A stretch of DNA of 64,000 bases from Aphanizomenon flos-aquae FACHB-1287 (GCF_014698755.1 NZ_JACJTO010000021.1:1-64000), one strand, 5' to 3'. Positions 36,722-45,971 are shown, numbered from the stretch's first letter. Numbers and translations are program-made. Notes: generated by a model from the letters alone, not told the origin.

Positions 36722-37447
36722 ATGACTTATAGCACTCATTTTCCTAAATCCAGTTGTTTATTATATAATTTTGGTTTAATGTCCTATGAAACTGCTCATC
36801 AGTGGCAGCGGTTGTTAGTTGCAGAGCGCGTTCATAACCCAGAGCTAAATGATGTGTTAATGTTATTAGAACACCCTCCCGTTTATACCTTAGGGACGGG
36901 AGCAAACCCAAAATTTATAAAATTTAATATTGACAAAAGTGATTATGATGTGCACCGCGTTGAAAGAGGAGGAGAGGTTACATATCATTGTCCTGGACAA
37001 TTGATAGGTTATCCGATTTTAAATTTGCGTCGTTATCGTCAAGACCTGCATTGGTACTTACATCAACTTGAGGAAGTATTAATTCGCGTTTTAGCACATT
37101 ACGACTTGAAAGGAGAACGAATTTCTGGTTTTACCGGTGTTTGGCTAGAAGGATACAAAGTTGCAGCTATAGGCATAAAAGTTAGTAAATGGATCACTAT
37201 GCACGGATTCGCCTTAAATGTATGTCCAGACATGACAGGATTTGAGAAAATTATCCCCTGTGGTATTATTGATAAACCAGTTAGCAGTTTAGCCGCATGG
37301 ATTCCTGACATTACCTGTAACCAAATTACTGATTCTGTCAGTCAGTGCTTTGCAGAAGTATTTGATATAACCCTAGTTAAAAGTAACGACATGAAGTTTA
37401 TTCACCCAACCTGTAATAGCCACAAAAATCTTTACAATGAAGAATAA
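36722..37447 (+). CDS. lipB: Octanoyltransferase LipB
   Basis: 241 residues. Transfers octanoyl from acyl carrier protein to lipoyl domains, starting lipoate synthesis for enzymes such as the pyruvate dehydrogenase whose beta subunit is encoded 7 kb away. Motifs: [33 protein letters not shown] split around [28 protein letters not shown] with the catalytic Lys, and IIPCGI with the catalytic Cys. Full length. Starts at an ATG without a clear ribosome site. Confidence 0.96.
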   Translation: MTYSTHFPKSSCLLYNFGLMSYETAHQWQRLLVAERVHNPELNDVLMLLEHPPVYTLGTGANPKFIKFNIDKSDYDVHRVERGGEVTYHCPGQLIGYPILNLRRYRQDLHWYLHQLEEVLIRVLAHYDLKGERISGFTGVWLEGYKVAAIGIKVSKWITMHGFALNVCPDMTGFEKIIPCGIIDKPVSSLAAWIPDITCNQITDSVSQCFAEVFDITLVKSNDMKFIHPTCNSHKNLYNEE

Positions 37448-37478
37448 CAGCAATCATAGATAATACAAATTAAAAACC

Positions 37479-38138
37479 ATGGGAATATTTGGATTTGGTA
37501 AAAAATCAGCTTTACCTACACCTGAGCAAGCTTTAGCGGGACGGGACGAAGTAATGCGAGTACCTGCACAACATTACGTTAACAAAAACCCTCTGCAAGC
37601 ACCCTTTCCCCAAGACCTAGAAACCGCCATGTTTGGTTTAGGCTGTTTTTGGGGTGCAGAACGCAAATTCTGGCAACAAGAAGGAGTTTACACCACTGCG
37701 GTAGGTTATGCGGCTGGTTACACACCCAACCCCACCTATCAAGAAGTCTGTAGCGGTCTGACAGGTCATAATGAAGTAGTATTAGTGGTATTTGACCCCA
37801 AAATCATTACTTATTCCCAACTGTTGAAAGTTTTCTGGGAAAGCCACAACCCCACCCAGGGAATGCGTCAAGGTAATGATACTGGTACTCAGTACCGTTC
37901 AGGAATTTATGTCTATTCACAAGAGCAAAAAGAATTAGCGGTAACATCACAAAACGCTTATCAAGCAGCCCTCAGCAGTGCCGGTTATGGTAAAATCACC
38001 ACAGAAGTTTTAGATGCTCCTAAATTTTATTATGCTGAGGAATACCATCAGCAATATTTGGCTAAAAACCCCGGTGGTTATTGTGGTTTAGGTGGTACTA
38101 ATGTGGCTTGTCCGGTGGGTATGCTGAGCCCGATATGA
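37479..38138 (+). CDS. msrA: Peptide methionine sulfoxide reductase MsrA
   Basis: 219 residues. Reduces methionine-S-sulfoxide in proteins. The active-site motif is [13 protein letters not shown] (Cys in GCFWG); [37 protein letters not shown] in parts, and the C-terminal [14 protein letters not shown] region with resolving Cys residues are present. The N-terminal 45 residues ([20 protein letters not shown]) are an extension typical of cyanobacterial and plant forms. Confidence 0.96.
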   Translation: MGIFGFGKKSALPTPEQALAGRDEVMRVPAQHYVNKNPLQAPFPQDLETAMFGLGCFWGAERKFWQQEGVYTTAVGYAAGYTPNPTYQEVCSGLTGHNEVVLVVFDPKIITYSQLLKVFWESHNPTQGMRQGNDTGTQYRSGIYVYSQEQKELAVTSQNAYQAALSSAGYGKITTEVLDAPKFYYAEEYHQQYLAKNPGGYCGLGGTNVACPVGMLSPI

Positions 38139-38361
38139 TTTTACCTCACGCAGAGGCGCTCCAGTCTCAGAGAGTAAGAGTTTGAAGTCTTTGCTACTTT
38201 GTGCTTTTGCGCGAAACGTAACTCGTACTGATATTATCCCATGGTAAATCAATATTACAGGACTTATCGGTGTTATGAGTTACATATCTAGCGGGCAAGA
38301 TGCCCGCAATACAAGAGTTTCATGATTTAACTTTGTACCTCCTCAGAGCGGAAAACGCTGT
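38139..38361. repeat. Repeat-filled gap after msrA
   Basis: It holds a CACGCAGAGGCGC repeat (about 38146-38160) and the REP-like repeat copy 2. Nothing else is supported. Confidence 0.55.
38271..38331 (-). repeat. REP-like repeat, copy 2
   Basis: Reverse complement of the repeat at 21773-21834; its core dyad GCGGGCAAGATGCCCGC (38291-38307) is perfect here. A relative of the core lies inside metH at 57207-57230. Confidence 0.85.
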
Positions 38362-39237
38362 ATGTCTTTACTCAAAACCTCGCTGACTGGCTTAAAAGCT
38401 GACTCGTTTCGTCACCCTCTGGATTTGGAAGCTACTAAAACTCTTAAACAAATTCCTGGTTTAGATATGATGGTGCGGACTTGGCTCGGTCCAATGGCTG
38501 AGCAGGTTTTTTATGTGGAAAATATCGCTTCTAGTATTTTGGTGGGAGAAAAACAACTCCCTAATTTACACAATTTATTATTGGAAGCTTGTCAAACTCT
38601 CGATATTGCGCCACCTCAGTTATATGTGCGTCAACATCCAGCCCCTAATGCTTATACTTTTGCTATGCGAGGTAAGCAGCCTTTTGTGGTTATTCATACA
38701 TCCTTGCTGGAAATCTTGACACCAGAGGAGGTACAGGCTGTAATTGCCCATGAGTTAGGTCATCTTAAATGTGATCATAGTGTGTATTTAACACCTGTGA
38801 ATTTATTAATTTTAGCCGCCGCAACGGTGCCAAATGTCGGCGCTATTCTGGCTCAAGCTATTCAGTCACAATTGTTAGAATGGGTACGTTGTGCTGAGTT
38901 TACTTGTGACCGCGCTGCTTTGTTGGCTACTCAAAACCCGAAAGTTGTCATGTCGGTATTAATGAAGTTAGCCGGCGGTTCCCCTACCTTAGCACCCCAA
39001 CTCAATTTAGATGCCTTTGTTGACCAAGCTCGCGCCTATGATGATATTAGTAAAACCGAATTAGGAGAAATGGTAAAATTTGCCCACACGGCCCAATTAT
39101 CCCATCCTGTACCAGTGCTGAGGGCGCGAGAAATTGACCGTTGGGCAAGTAGTCAAGAGTACCAAAAATTAGTGCATAATCACGGTATTAATCATAAAGG
39201 TGAACCTGCATCTTCAGGAGGATGGCGTAATTGGTAG
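38362..39237 (+). CDS. M48-family zinc metalloprotease
   Basis: 291 residues. The zinc motif HELGH lies in VQAVIAHELGHLKCDH (about residue 130), and the third ligand Glu is in ECTCDRAAL-like text (CAEFTCDRAALLAT, about residue 182). A hydrophobic stretch (about 150-175) could insert in the membrane. This HtpX/Ste24-like family degrades damaged proteins; the short form without N-terminal helices is frequent in cyanobacteria. Precedes the oxidase gene by 23 bases on the same strand. Confidence 0.9.
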   Translation: MSLLKTSLTGLKADSFRHPLDLEATKTLKQIPGLDMMVRTWLGPMAEQVFYVENIASSILVGEKQLPNLHNLLLEACQTLDIAPPQLYVRQHPAPNAYTFAMRGKQPFVVIHTSLLEILTPEEVQAVIAHELGHLKCDHSVYLTPVNLLILAAATVPNVGAILAQAIQSQLLEWVRCAEFTCDRAALLATQNPKVVMSVLMKLAGGSPTLAPQLNLDAFVDQARAYDDISKTELGEMVKFAHTAQLSHPVPVLRAREIDRWASSQEYQKLVHNHGINHKGEPASSGGWRNW

Positions 39238-39260
39238 ACTTTAAAGGGTAAATTGGAATT

Positions 39261-40367
39261 ATGAGTTCTTTGTCAGCGATTAATTTATGGGAATATGAAC
39301 AATTGGCAAAAGAGCATCTTTCACAGATGGCTTTTGACTATTATAGTAGTGGTGCATGGGATGAGGTCACATTGCGAGACAATCTGGCTGCGTTTACAAG
39401 AGTTAAACTGCGTCCGAAAATGCTGGTCGATGTCAGTGAAGTTAACCTCACTACCAAGATTTTAGGACAATCTTTGCAACTACCTCTATTAATCGCACCA
39501 ATGGCTTTTCAATGTCTAGCTCATTCAGAGGGGGAAATTGCTACAGCTTTAGCTGCTGCTGACTCAGGTGTGGGTATGGTTTTGAGTACCTTGGCTACTA
39601 AAAGTTTAGAAGCGGTTGCTACAGTTGCCAATGGTTTACAATGGTTTCAGCTTTACATTCACAAAGATCAGGGTTTAACTCGTGCTTTGGTGGAACGAGC
39701 ATACAAAGCTGGCTATAAAGCACTCTGTCTGACTGTAGATGCTCCTATACTGGGAAAGCGAGAACGAGATCACCAAAATGAGTTTACCTTGCCTCCTGGC
39801 TTATATCCTGCCAATTTAACTGATATCTCTGGTTTGGATATTCCCCAAGCACCAGGAGAATCTGGTTTATTGACTTATTTTGCTCAACAGATTAATCCCG
39901 CAGTCACTTGGCCAGATTTACAATGGTTACAATCCCTCAGTCCCCTACCTTTGGTAGTAAAGGGCATTTTACGGGCTGATGATGCTGTCCGGGCTGTAGA
40001 ATATGGAGCACAGGCTATTGTTGTTTCTAATCACGGTGGTAGACAATTAGACGGGGCGATTGCTTCTTTGGATGCCCTACCGGAAATTATAGCCGCAGTG
40101 GACGGTAAAGCCGAAGTTCTGTTAGATGGAGGAATTCGTCGCGGTACGGACATACTCAAAGCTTTAGCTTATGGTGCTAAAGCTGTACTCCTTGGACGAC
40201 CTGTGTTATGGGGGTTATCAGTAGCTGGACAAATTGGTGTATCTCATATTATTTCTTTGTTACAAGATGAGTTAAATGTGGCAATGGCTCTCAGCGGTTG
40301 TGCTACCATAACAGATATTGATTCTAGCTTAGTTAGTATCATCGGTGATCATCGGGGTTCTATCTAA
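39261..40367 (+). CDS. FMN-dependent L-lactate/glycolate oxidase
   Basis: 368 residues of the alpha-hydroxy acid oxidase family. Oxidises L-lactate or glycolate with O2, yielding H2O2. FMN and active-site motifs: [64 protein letters not shown] with the catalytic His and Arg, [16 protein letters not shown] and LGRPVLWGL. In N2-fixing cyanobacteria the homologue is reported to act mainly on L-lactate, which fits an oxygen-scavenging role; the sequence alone does not decide. Its 3' end overlaps hisA by 4 bases, convergent. Confidence 0.93.
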   Translation: MSSLSAINLWEYEQLAKEHLSQMAFDYYSSGAWDEVTLRDNLAAFTRVKLRPKMLVDVSEVNLTTKILGQSLQLPLLIAPMAFQCLAHSEGEIATALAAADSGVGMVLSTLATKSLEAVATVANGLQWFQLYIHKDQGLTRALVERAYKAGYKALCLTVDAPILGKRERDHQNEFTLPPGLYPANLTDISGLDIPQAPGESGLLTYFAQQINPAVTWPDLQWLQSLSPLPLVVKGILRADDAVRAVEYGAQAIVVSNHGGRQLDGAIASLDALPEIIAAVDGKAEVLLDGGIRRGTDILKALAYGAKAVLLGRPVLWGLSVAGQIGVSHIISLLQDELNVAMALSGCATITDIDSSLVSIIGDHRGSI

Positions 40368-41137
40368 GCAATGTTAGAAATACTTAAATCTGGTGGTATA
40401 TCTTGTATTCTTCCCGGTCCAATGGCTTGTAATCCTTCTTTGAGGATAATATCACCAGTATACAAGGCTTTCCCCACTATCACACCTGTTACACCCTGGG
40501 GTTCTAAGGACAATAAACTTAATAAGTCGGTGACTGAACTTACACCTCCAGAAGCAATTACGGGTATGGAAATGGCCGCAGCAAGTTCTCGTAATGCGTC
40601 TAAATTTGGTCCTTCTAATGTTCCGTCTCTGTTTATATCAGTATAAATTATGGCTGCTGCTCCTAATTCCTGCATTTGTACTGCTAGTTGGGTGGCTAAT
40701 ACTGATGAGGTTTCTAACCAACCACGAGTGGCAACTAGGCCGTTACGGGCATCTATACCAATAATAATCTTTTCGGGAAATTCTTGACAGAGTTGTTGAA
40801 CTAGTTGGGGCTGTTCAACTGCGACAGTTCCCAGAATTGCCCAATCTACTCCTAGATTAAATAATTCTACCACACTTGTGCGATCGCGCAATCCGCCCCC
40901 AACTTCAATGGGTATGGAAAGATGATTTCTAATGGCTGCAATGGCTGCTAGGTTAACTATTTTACCAGCTTTCGCGCCGTCTAAATCAACTAGGTGTAAT
41001 CTGGTCGCGCCTTGGTCTGCCCACATTTTAGCAACTTCTACGGGATTTTCGCTAAATACTTGGGATTGTGTGTAGTCTCCTTTGTATAGTCGCACGCAGC
41101 GACCTTCTAGTAAATCAATTGCGGGTATTACTTCCAT
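40364..41137 (-). CDS. hisA: HisA, ProFAR isomerase
   Basis: 257 residues. Isomerises ProFAR to PRFAR in histidine synthesis, a TIM-barrel enzyme. [22 protein letters not shown] holds the first catalytic Asp; [21 protein letters not shown] with the second Asp, and [12 protein letters not shown] (phosphate binding) are present. Full length. Not in a his operon, as usual in cyanobacteria. Confidence 0.97.
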   Translation of the reverse strand: MEVIPAIDLLEGRCVRLYKGDYTQSQVFSENPVEVAKMWADQGATRLHLVDLDGAKAGKIVNLAAIAAIRNHLSIPIEVGGGLRDRTSVVELFNLGVDWAILGTVAVEQPQLVQQLCQEFPEKIIIGIDARNGLVATRGWLETSSVLATQLAVQMQELGAAAIIYTDINRDGTLEGPNLDALRELAAAISIPVIASGGVSSVTDLLSLLSLEPQGVTGVIVGKALYTGDIILKEGLQAIGPGRIQDIPPDLSISNIA

Positions 41138-41145
41138 GATTTGTC

Positions 41146-41222
41146 AGTGGTTAGTTGTCAGTTGTCAATGGTCAGTTGTCAGTTGTTCGTTGTTCAGTCC
41201 CTGTTCCCTGTTCCCTGTTCCT
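41146..41222. repeat. Tandem GTCAGTT and CTGTTCC heptamers
   Basis: About six GTCAGTTG/GTCAGTGG-type units then three CTGTTCC units. The right part overlaps the last codons of the DUF3593 gene, which therefore ends in repeat-encoded Glu/Gln/Arg/Thr residues. Confidence 0.8.
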
Positions 41223-41501
41223 TAATTCTTGTACTGCTTGACGGAAGCCTAAGACTAGTAAGATGTTAGCTAGGGTTAAAAAGGCTTCCGCGCTGCCATG
41301 TAACCAGTCTACATTGGCTAATTGTTCTCCATACTGCACTTTGGCGTAAATGCCGGCGGGAATGGTGACAGCAACAAATACCAATGTGCCGTAAAATCCA
41401 TATAGGGCTAACCGTGGCATTTGTGGACTGCGGCTGATAAACCACAAGAAACCCAAATAGGGAAACAGAGAAAGGGCAAAGAGGGTTTCTTTTGATATCA
41501 T
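41172..41501 (-). CDS. DUF3593 family membrane protein
   Basis: 109 residues with three hydrophobic segments. LFALSLFPYLGFLWFISRS and GFYGTLVFVAVTIPAGIYAK are the family's marks; VDWLHGSAEAFLTLANILLV-like text follows. Conserved in cyanobacteria and plastids, always next to DUF2499, whose stop it overlaps by 4 bases. The C-terminus from REQGTGTEQRTTDN is encoded by a simple repeat and is probably a recent addition. Function unknown, thought to be linked to photosynthetic membranes. Confidence 0.88.
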   Translation of the reverse strand: MISKETLFALSLFPYLGFLWFISRSPQMPRLALYGFYGTLVFVAVTIPAGIYAKVQYGEQLANVDWLHGSAEAFLTLANILLVLGFRQAVQELRNREQGTGTEQRTTDN

Positions 41502-41833
41502 TGTTCTGATTTGATGGTTTGTGTCTTAATTGGGCTTTTAGGCTTGGTAGAACGCCAAATTACATAAGCTGCCGCCCAAAGGGTAAAGTTACCAACTAAT
41601 GTCATGGTAGCTTGTAGGGTGACTAACCATTCTAAAGATTCGGAATTGTCGAAGTAATGCCAAGTGCAAGCACACATTGCGCTAATTAAAGCTGGTAACA
41701 TAGCAAAGGATAATCCCCACCAAGTCCGATTTTCTGTAAGTTCACCATATATCCAAATTAGCCATATTGCGGTTATCCACTCAAGAACGCTGGAAATATG
41801 AATTATCCAGGTGGGAATTGAAAGTACGTGCAT
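41498..41833 (-). CDS. DUF2499 family membrane protein
   Basis: 111 residues, three transmembrane segments. IPTWIIHISSVLEWITAIW and LSFAMLPALISAMCACTWHYFDN are the conserved blocks. Partner of the downstream DUF3593 gene with an ATGA overlap; the pair is conserved from cyanobacteria to chloroplasts. Function unknown. Confidence 0.88.
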   Translation of the reverse strand: MHVLSIPTWIIHISSVLEWITAIWLIWIYGELTENRTWWGLSFAMLPALISAMCACTWHYFDNSESLEWLVTLQATMTLVGNFTLWAAAYVIWRSTKPKSPIKTQTIKSEQ

Positions 41834-41834
41834 A

Positions 41835-41908
41835 ATTGTCGGTTGTCAGTGGTCAGTGGTCAGTTGTAAATAACTGGGTTAAAAAAATCTAAAATCTAAA
41901 ATCTAAAA
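41835..41908. repeat. Heptamer repeats before csaB
   Basis: GTCAGTGGTCAGTGGTCAGT and three AAAATCT units fill the divergent gap between DUF2499 and csaB, right up to the csaB start codon. Confidence 0.75.
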
Positions 41909-42955
41909 ATGGCAAAAATGCGGGTTTTATTGTCTGGTTATTACGGTAAGGGTAATGGTGGTGATGAAGCTTTGTTAGCCACACTTCTGCAAATGTTACC
42001 ACTTGATGTTACTCCTGTGGTGCTTTCTGGAAATCCTGAAGAAACTCATCGTCATTATGGTGTGGAATGTTACAATCGTATGGCGTTTTTCTCCGTCTTC
42101 AAGGCTTTGCGTTCTTGTGGTGCTTTTGTTTGGGGTGGTGGTAGTTTAATTCAAGATTGTACTAGCATAATTAGCCCTTTTTATTATGGCGGATTGATGG
42201 CTTTAGCTCAAGTTATGGGTTTAAAAACTGTGGCTTGGGGACAGGGTATAGGTCCGTTGTTGCGCTCCCAAACTCGATTTTTAGCCCAGCGTAATTTTGC
42301 GGGTTGTACTCAGGTGAGTGTGCGCGATATTGCTAGTTCTCGGTTATTATCAGATTGGAGTATACCCCATATTCTTGCCCCTGACCCGGTTTGGGCGTTA
42401 GAATCAAAGCCAGTACCGGAATTAGTAGATTTACCAAAACCGAGAATTGCGGTTACTTTAAGAAATCATCCTCAATTAACAGAAAATCGGTTAACAAATT
42501 TAATTCAAGCTTTAGTTAATTTACAGAAAGAGACTCAAACTTTTATTTTATTATTGCCATTTCAAAAAAGCGAAGATCTAGCAATTGCGGAAAAGATTCA
42601 TACTCAATTAAAAGATGTGAGTAGAGTTATTTGTTCCGAAGATCCACAAGTTTTAAAAGGTGTGTTTCGTGGTGTGGAAATGTCCATAGGAATGCGTTTA
42701 CATAGTTTAATTATGGCAGCTAGTGAAGGTTCTCGTTGTTTTGCATTGAGTTATGATCCTAAAGTCAATCATTTAATGGAAGATTTAAAAATACCTGGTT
42801 GGGATTTACATAATTTACCAAATGATGTAGAGTTAATTAGTAAAACTTGGATTGATTATTATCATCATGGTGCGGCTTTGTCACCTAATAAAATTCAATC
42901 TTTAGTAAATGGAGCTTTTTTGCATCGGGATTTGTTAAGTAAAGTGTTAAAATGA
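41909..42955 (+). CDS. csaB: Polysaccharide pyruvyl transferase CsaB
   Basis: 348 residues. Adds pyruvyl ketal groups from phosphoenolpyruvate to cell-surface polysaccharide. Motifs: VLLSGYYGKGNGGDEALLAT, VWGGGSLIQDCTS, AWGQGIGPL, ILAPDPVW and the C-terminal GMRLHSLIMAA with the catalytic-region His. An internal ATG three codons in (41918) gives the more usual MRVLLSG start. In cyanobacteria the target is presumed to be envelope or exopolysaccharide. Starts just behind simple repeats with no clear ribosome site. Confidence 0.93.
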   Translation: MAKMRVLLSGYYGKGNGGDEALLATLLQMLPLDVTPVVLSGNPEETHRHYGVECYNRMAFFSVFKALRSCGAFVWGGGSLIQDCTSIISPFYYGGLMALAQVMGLKTVAWGQGIGPLLRSQTRFLAQRNFAGCTQVSVRDIASSRLLSDWSIPHILAPDPVWALESKPVPELVDLPKPRIAVTLRNHPQLTENRLTNLIQALVNLQKETQTFILLLPFQKSEDLAIAEKIHTQLKDVSRVICSEDPQVLKGVFRGVEMSIGMRLHSLIMAASEGSRCFALSYDPKVNHLMEDLKIPGWDLHNLPNDVELISKTWIDYYHHGAALSPNKIQSLVNGAFLHRDLLSKVLK

Positions 42956-43000
42956 AATTTCCGAATAGGTGAGTCATTTCCTAGTTATGAGGTGATATAG

Positions 43001-43453
43001 ATGTATTATGCTGATATGGCAGTACACGGAAAAAATAGACATTTACAGCTTTTAGTGGAAGTTAAAAATAAACGTAGTGCATCTAAAATTTGGGCTGCTA
43101 AAATGCGACGCAATATGTATGCTCATGGGTTACTTCCAGAAGCACCTTTTTTTCTATTAGCACTTCCAGATAAATTTTATTTGTGGAAAAATATAGGTTT
43201 ATCTACTGATTTGATAGAGCCAGATTATGAAATTAACCCTGAATCTTTTCTTAAGCCTTATTACCCTAAAGCTTATGCTCCCAACTATGAAATTAGTGGT
43301 GAAGGTTTTGAGCTAATAGTTTCTGCTTGGCTTCATCAAATATTAACATTACCATCTGTTGATTTACTCCCGGAAAATATGGATTGGTTAGTAAATTCAG
43401 GTCTATTTGATGCTATTCACCACGGACACCTAAAATTACAGGAACTGGTTTGA
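43001..43453 (+). CDS. Putative PD-(D/E)XK-type nuclease-fold protein
   Basis: 150 residues. The N-terminus carries D5 in YYAD and E20-V-K22 in LLVEVKNK, the spacing of a PD-(D/E)XK nuclease core; WAAKMRRNMYAHG and FFLLALPDKFYLW follow, blocks I recall from frequent cyanobacterial proteins related to type I restriction N-termini. The relatives I remember have a longer N-terminus, so the protein may be shortened, but a strong ribosome site (GAGGTG, 42989-42994, 6 bases before ATG) supports this start. Overlaps the PIN-like gene's frame and is probably co-transcribed with it. Confidence 0.65.
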   Translation: MYYADMAVHGKNRHLQLLVEVKNKRSASKIWAAKMRRNMYAHGLLPEAPFFLLALPDKFYLWKNIGLSTDLIEPDYEINPESFLKPYYPKAYAPNYEISGEGFELIVSAWLHQILTLPSVDLLPENMDWLVNSGLFDAIHHGHLKLQELV

Positions 43454-43458
43454 TTGTA

Positions 43459-44070
43459 ATGGATGTTTATGTAGAAACGAATTTTGTCTTAGAACTGGCG
43501 TTGCTTCAGGAGCAGCAGGAAAGTTGTCAAAAACTGCTAGACTTGGCAGAAGCAGGAAGAATAAATTTGATTTTACCCGCATTCAGTCTTACAGAACCTT
43601 ATGAAACGCTAATTCGTAGGGAAAAAAATCGTCGAAACTTATCACAAGATTTGCATAAAGAGCTTTCTCAGCTTGGACGTTCTCTACCTTACCAACAACA
43701 GGTACATACTTATCAAGAGATTACTGAGTTTTTGGTAAATAGTGGAAGAGAAGAAAAGCAAAGATTCCAAATAGTTGTAGAGAAGTTATTAGTGGTTAGC
43801 AAAGTCATTCCTTTAACAGTGGAGATATTAATCGCAGCTATGGGATATCAGTCTGATCTTGACTTTACACCCCAGGATGCTATTGTTTACGCTTCGGTTG
43901 TTGAACATTTGAATAAGTCAGGTGAACAGCGATGTTGCTTTATTAATAGAAATTCTAAGGACTTCGATAATCCAGATATTCAAGAAGCTTTAGATAAATA
44001 TAATTGCCGAATATTATTTAAATTTGATGCTGGATTTGGCTATATTAAAAATCAAATCGGGATTGTCTAA
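43459..44070 (+). CDS. PIN-like domain protein
   Basis: 203 residues from the ATG at 43459 (the frame opens at a TTG at 43450 that overlaps the previous stop). MDVYVETNFVLELAL is a PIN first strand with acidic residues; ILPAFSLTEPYETL, TPQDAIVYASV and FINRNSKDFDNPDI supply the further acidic positions of a metal-dependent RNase core. About 60-residue helical insert in the middle (RRNLSQDLHKELSQLGRS in part). It pairs with the preceding nuclease-like gene; the two may act as toxin and partner, but neither looks like a classical antitoxin. Confidence 0.7.
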   Translation: MDVYVETNFVLELALLQEQQESCQKLLDLAEAGRINLILPAFSLTEPYETLIRREKNRRNLSQDLHKELSQLGRSLPYQQQVHTYQEITEFLVNSGREEKQRFQIVVEKLLVVSKVIPLTVEILIAAMGYQSDLDFTPQDAIVYASVVEHLNKSGEQRCCFINRNSKDFDNPDIQEALDKYNCRILFKFDAGFGYIKNQIGIV

Positions 44071-44151
44071 CTAACTTAAATTGTGATGACAAAACCTGCA
44101 ACTTACTTTATAATTTAGTTAAGGTTGATATCATCCTCAAGGAGATTGATT

Positions 44152-44730
44152 ATGACAGCTATAACCGTCAACTTAAACCCCATTATCCAACTTACTGACA
44201 ACCAATTTTATCAACTCTGTCGAGAAAATCCTGAAATCAAATTTGAACGCAATACCAAAGGAGAAATATTGATTATGTCACCAACAGGAGGAGAGACAGG
44301 AAAACGTAATGTAGAAGTTGCAGCAGATTTTGTATTTTGGAATCGTCAAACTAAATTAGGAGTTTGTTTTGATTCTTCCACCTGTTTTAAACTTCCTAAT
44401 GGTGCAAATCGTTCTCCTGATGTTGCTTGGATAAAAAAAGATAGATGGGATAAACTTACAACAGAAGAACAGGAAAAGTTTCCACCAATTGCTCCAGATT
44501 TTGTTTTAGAATTAATGTCACCTAGTGATACTTTACAGGAAACCAGAGCAAAAATGCAGGAATATATAAATAATGGAGTTAAATTAGGTTGGTTAATTAA
44601 TCGGAAAATGGGTCAGGTGGAAATTTATTGTCTTGGTAAACCAGTGGAAATATTAGACTTTCCTCAAGAATTATCAGGGGAAGATATTTTACCAGGATTT
44701 ATTTTAAATGTGGAAATTATGTGGGGATAA
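44152..44730 (+). CDS. Uma2-family endonuclease-like protein (DUF820)
   Basis: 192 residues from the ATG at 44152, chosen for AAGGAG (44139-44144) eight bases upstream; the open frame starts at 44125. Restriction-endonuclease-like Uma2 fold: LIMSPTGGETGKRN, FDSSTCFKLPNGANRSPDVAWI with the SPD-type Asp, PDFVLELMSPSDTLQ (E-L-x-S) and GWLINRKMGQVEIY with the K/N region. Cyanobacteria carry dozens of copies; their role is unsettled and they are often linked to mobile DNA. Confidence 0.92.
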   Translation: MTAITVNLNPIIQLTDNQFYQLCRENPEIKFERNTKGEILIMSPTGGETGKRNVEVAADFVFWNRQTKLGVCFDSSTCFKLPNGANRSPDVAWIKKDRWDKLTTEEQEKFPPIAPDFVLELMSPSDTLQETRAKMQEYINNGVKLGWLINRKMGQVEIYCLGKPVEILDFPQELSGEDILPGFILNVEIMWG

Positions 44731-44739
44731 ATATTAATA

Positions 44740-45522
44740 TTATTTATCAACTGCCAAAAATCTCAACAACAAATTTTGTTTTTCCAAATCTGTATTTCCT
44801 TGAGACTGATTATTCCCGACTACTTTAAAAAAACAGTTTCGGATTCTAGTAATATGTTTAGTCATTTTATCAATTCCCTTTAAAGTATGAATACTTTTAG
44901 GTAAACGTCCACAAAAAACAGAGGGAACAACATCTAATAACCACCAATCAAAAAGTTCCCGTCTACCTTGTGATCCTGGAAAAATAGCATAACCCTGGAA
45001 GCAATCATCTAAAATGTTTAATATAGCTGCTCTGGTTCTCACAGACTCCAGCACTTGCAGCATATTGTCAAAAACATCAACAGCTTCATCAAGAGCTTGA
45101 TATTGTCCCAAATAATTCTGATAATCCTGAAATGAAACGTTAAAATATGGCTGATAATTATGTTGAGAATATATCCAATCTCGAAAAAGATACTGAAATA
45201 TATTACCAGTTATTGTTTCACGATTAAAACGAGCTGTCTCACCGGGTAAATAAGTTTTAATCGTTGGTTGTACAGCGATTCCCATAACTATAGCCATAAA
45301 GAAATAGCAATAACTTATATCTAAACTATTTTTTTCTTTTTCTATTGCATCAAATACAGTGATTAAAGAATCTTCTAAACTTATTCCCTTAATGTTTTTC
45401 TCTTCATATAATTCTGCATAGGAATATGACTGAATTCTCTCTATGACTAAACGTAAAGAATCAGGAATTTTAGCAGATAAAATGAGAGGAGACTTTTCAA
45501 CTTCATGCAATATGAATGTCAT
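44740..45522 (-). CDS. Unrecognised 260-residue protein next to the deaminase
   Basis: I do not recognise this protein. It looks mostly alpha-helical with many aromatic residues (FRDWIYSQHNYQPYFNVSFQ in part, DYQNYLGQYQALDEAVDVFD), a Cys/Phe-rich patch (SYCYFFMAIVMGIAV, possibly a buried helix or a weak membrane segment at about 68-86), and a basic C-terminus. No nuclease, ATPase or DNA-binding motif is evident. It begins 2 bases after the deaminase stop, so the two are certainly co-transcribed; an immunity, partner or effector role is the simplest guess. Confidence 0.7.
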   Translation of the reverse strand: MTFILHEVEKSPLILSAKIPDSLRLVIERIQSYSYAELYEEKNIKGISLEDSLITVFDAIEKEKNSLDISYCYFFMAIVMGIAVQPTIKTYLPGETARFNRETITGNIFQYLFRDWIYSQHNYQPYFNVSFQDYQNYLGQYQALDEAVDVFDNMLQVLESVRTRAAILNILDDCFQGYAIFPGSQGRRELFDWWLLDVVPSVFCGRLPKSIHTLKGIDKMTKHITRIRNCFFKVVGNNQSQGNTDLEKQNLLLRFLAVDK

Positions 45523-45524
45523 AG

Positions 45525-45971
45525 TTAATTGCTACTCGGAGGATAAGGATATGTCCAGGAGATAGTTATTTTTATCTCAGGAAATTTTTGACGAAACTGA
45601 TTTATAACACCTTGACAACTTTCACAAGGTTTTCTTTCTGTGTAAAGATACAATTGCCCTCTAACGCGGTTATTATCCTTATTGTAGATAAATTCTAAAG
45701 TTTCTGCAATGGCTGACAAAACCTTATATTCCGCATCAGTATCCATAATACGTTCTGAGTGAGAATCTACAGCAGGTTCAAATTGTCCTCCCTTTGACTT
45801 AGGTTCTGGTTGAGGTGCTGGACTGTTGGCTCTAGATGTTGCACCCATTCCAAAAGCTTTACCATCTTCTAATCGTACCTCGATAATAGCAATATTACCC
45901 TTCGGAAATGATCTTCTAAGATATATCTCTCGGATATTAGCTGCATCTGAGATTAAATTTGGTTCTTCCAT
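45525..45971 (-). CDS. Stand-alone toxin-type deaminase (BURPS668_1122-like, PF14424-like)
   Basis: 148 residues. The C-terminal half has the zinc-dependent deaminase core of polymorphic-toxin type: D79-A80-E81 in MDTDAEYKVLSAIAETLEF (Glu for proton transfer), and C116-E-S-C119 in TERKPCESCQGVINQF, followed by FPEIKITISW. This matches the toxin-deaminase family as I recall it; an alternative H71-x-E73 precedes it. The first zinc ligand as Asp is unusual for most deaminases. The N-terminal half (about 1-65) includes EDGKAFGMGATSRANS and a Pro-rich linker. There is no secretion or toxin-delivery domain, so it acts inside the cell. The substrate could be cytosine or adenine in DNA, RNA or nucleotides. 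Follows the methyltransferase gene, precedes the unknown. Confidence 0.75.
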   Translation of the reverse strand: MEEPNLISDAANIREIYLRRSFPKGNIAIIEVRLEDGKAFGMGATSRANSPAPQPEPKSKGGQFEPAVDSHSERIMDTDAEYKVLSAIAETLEFIYNKDNNRVRGQLYLYTERKPCESCQGVINQFRQKFPEIKITISWTYPYPPSSN

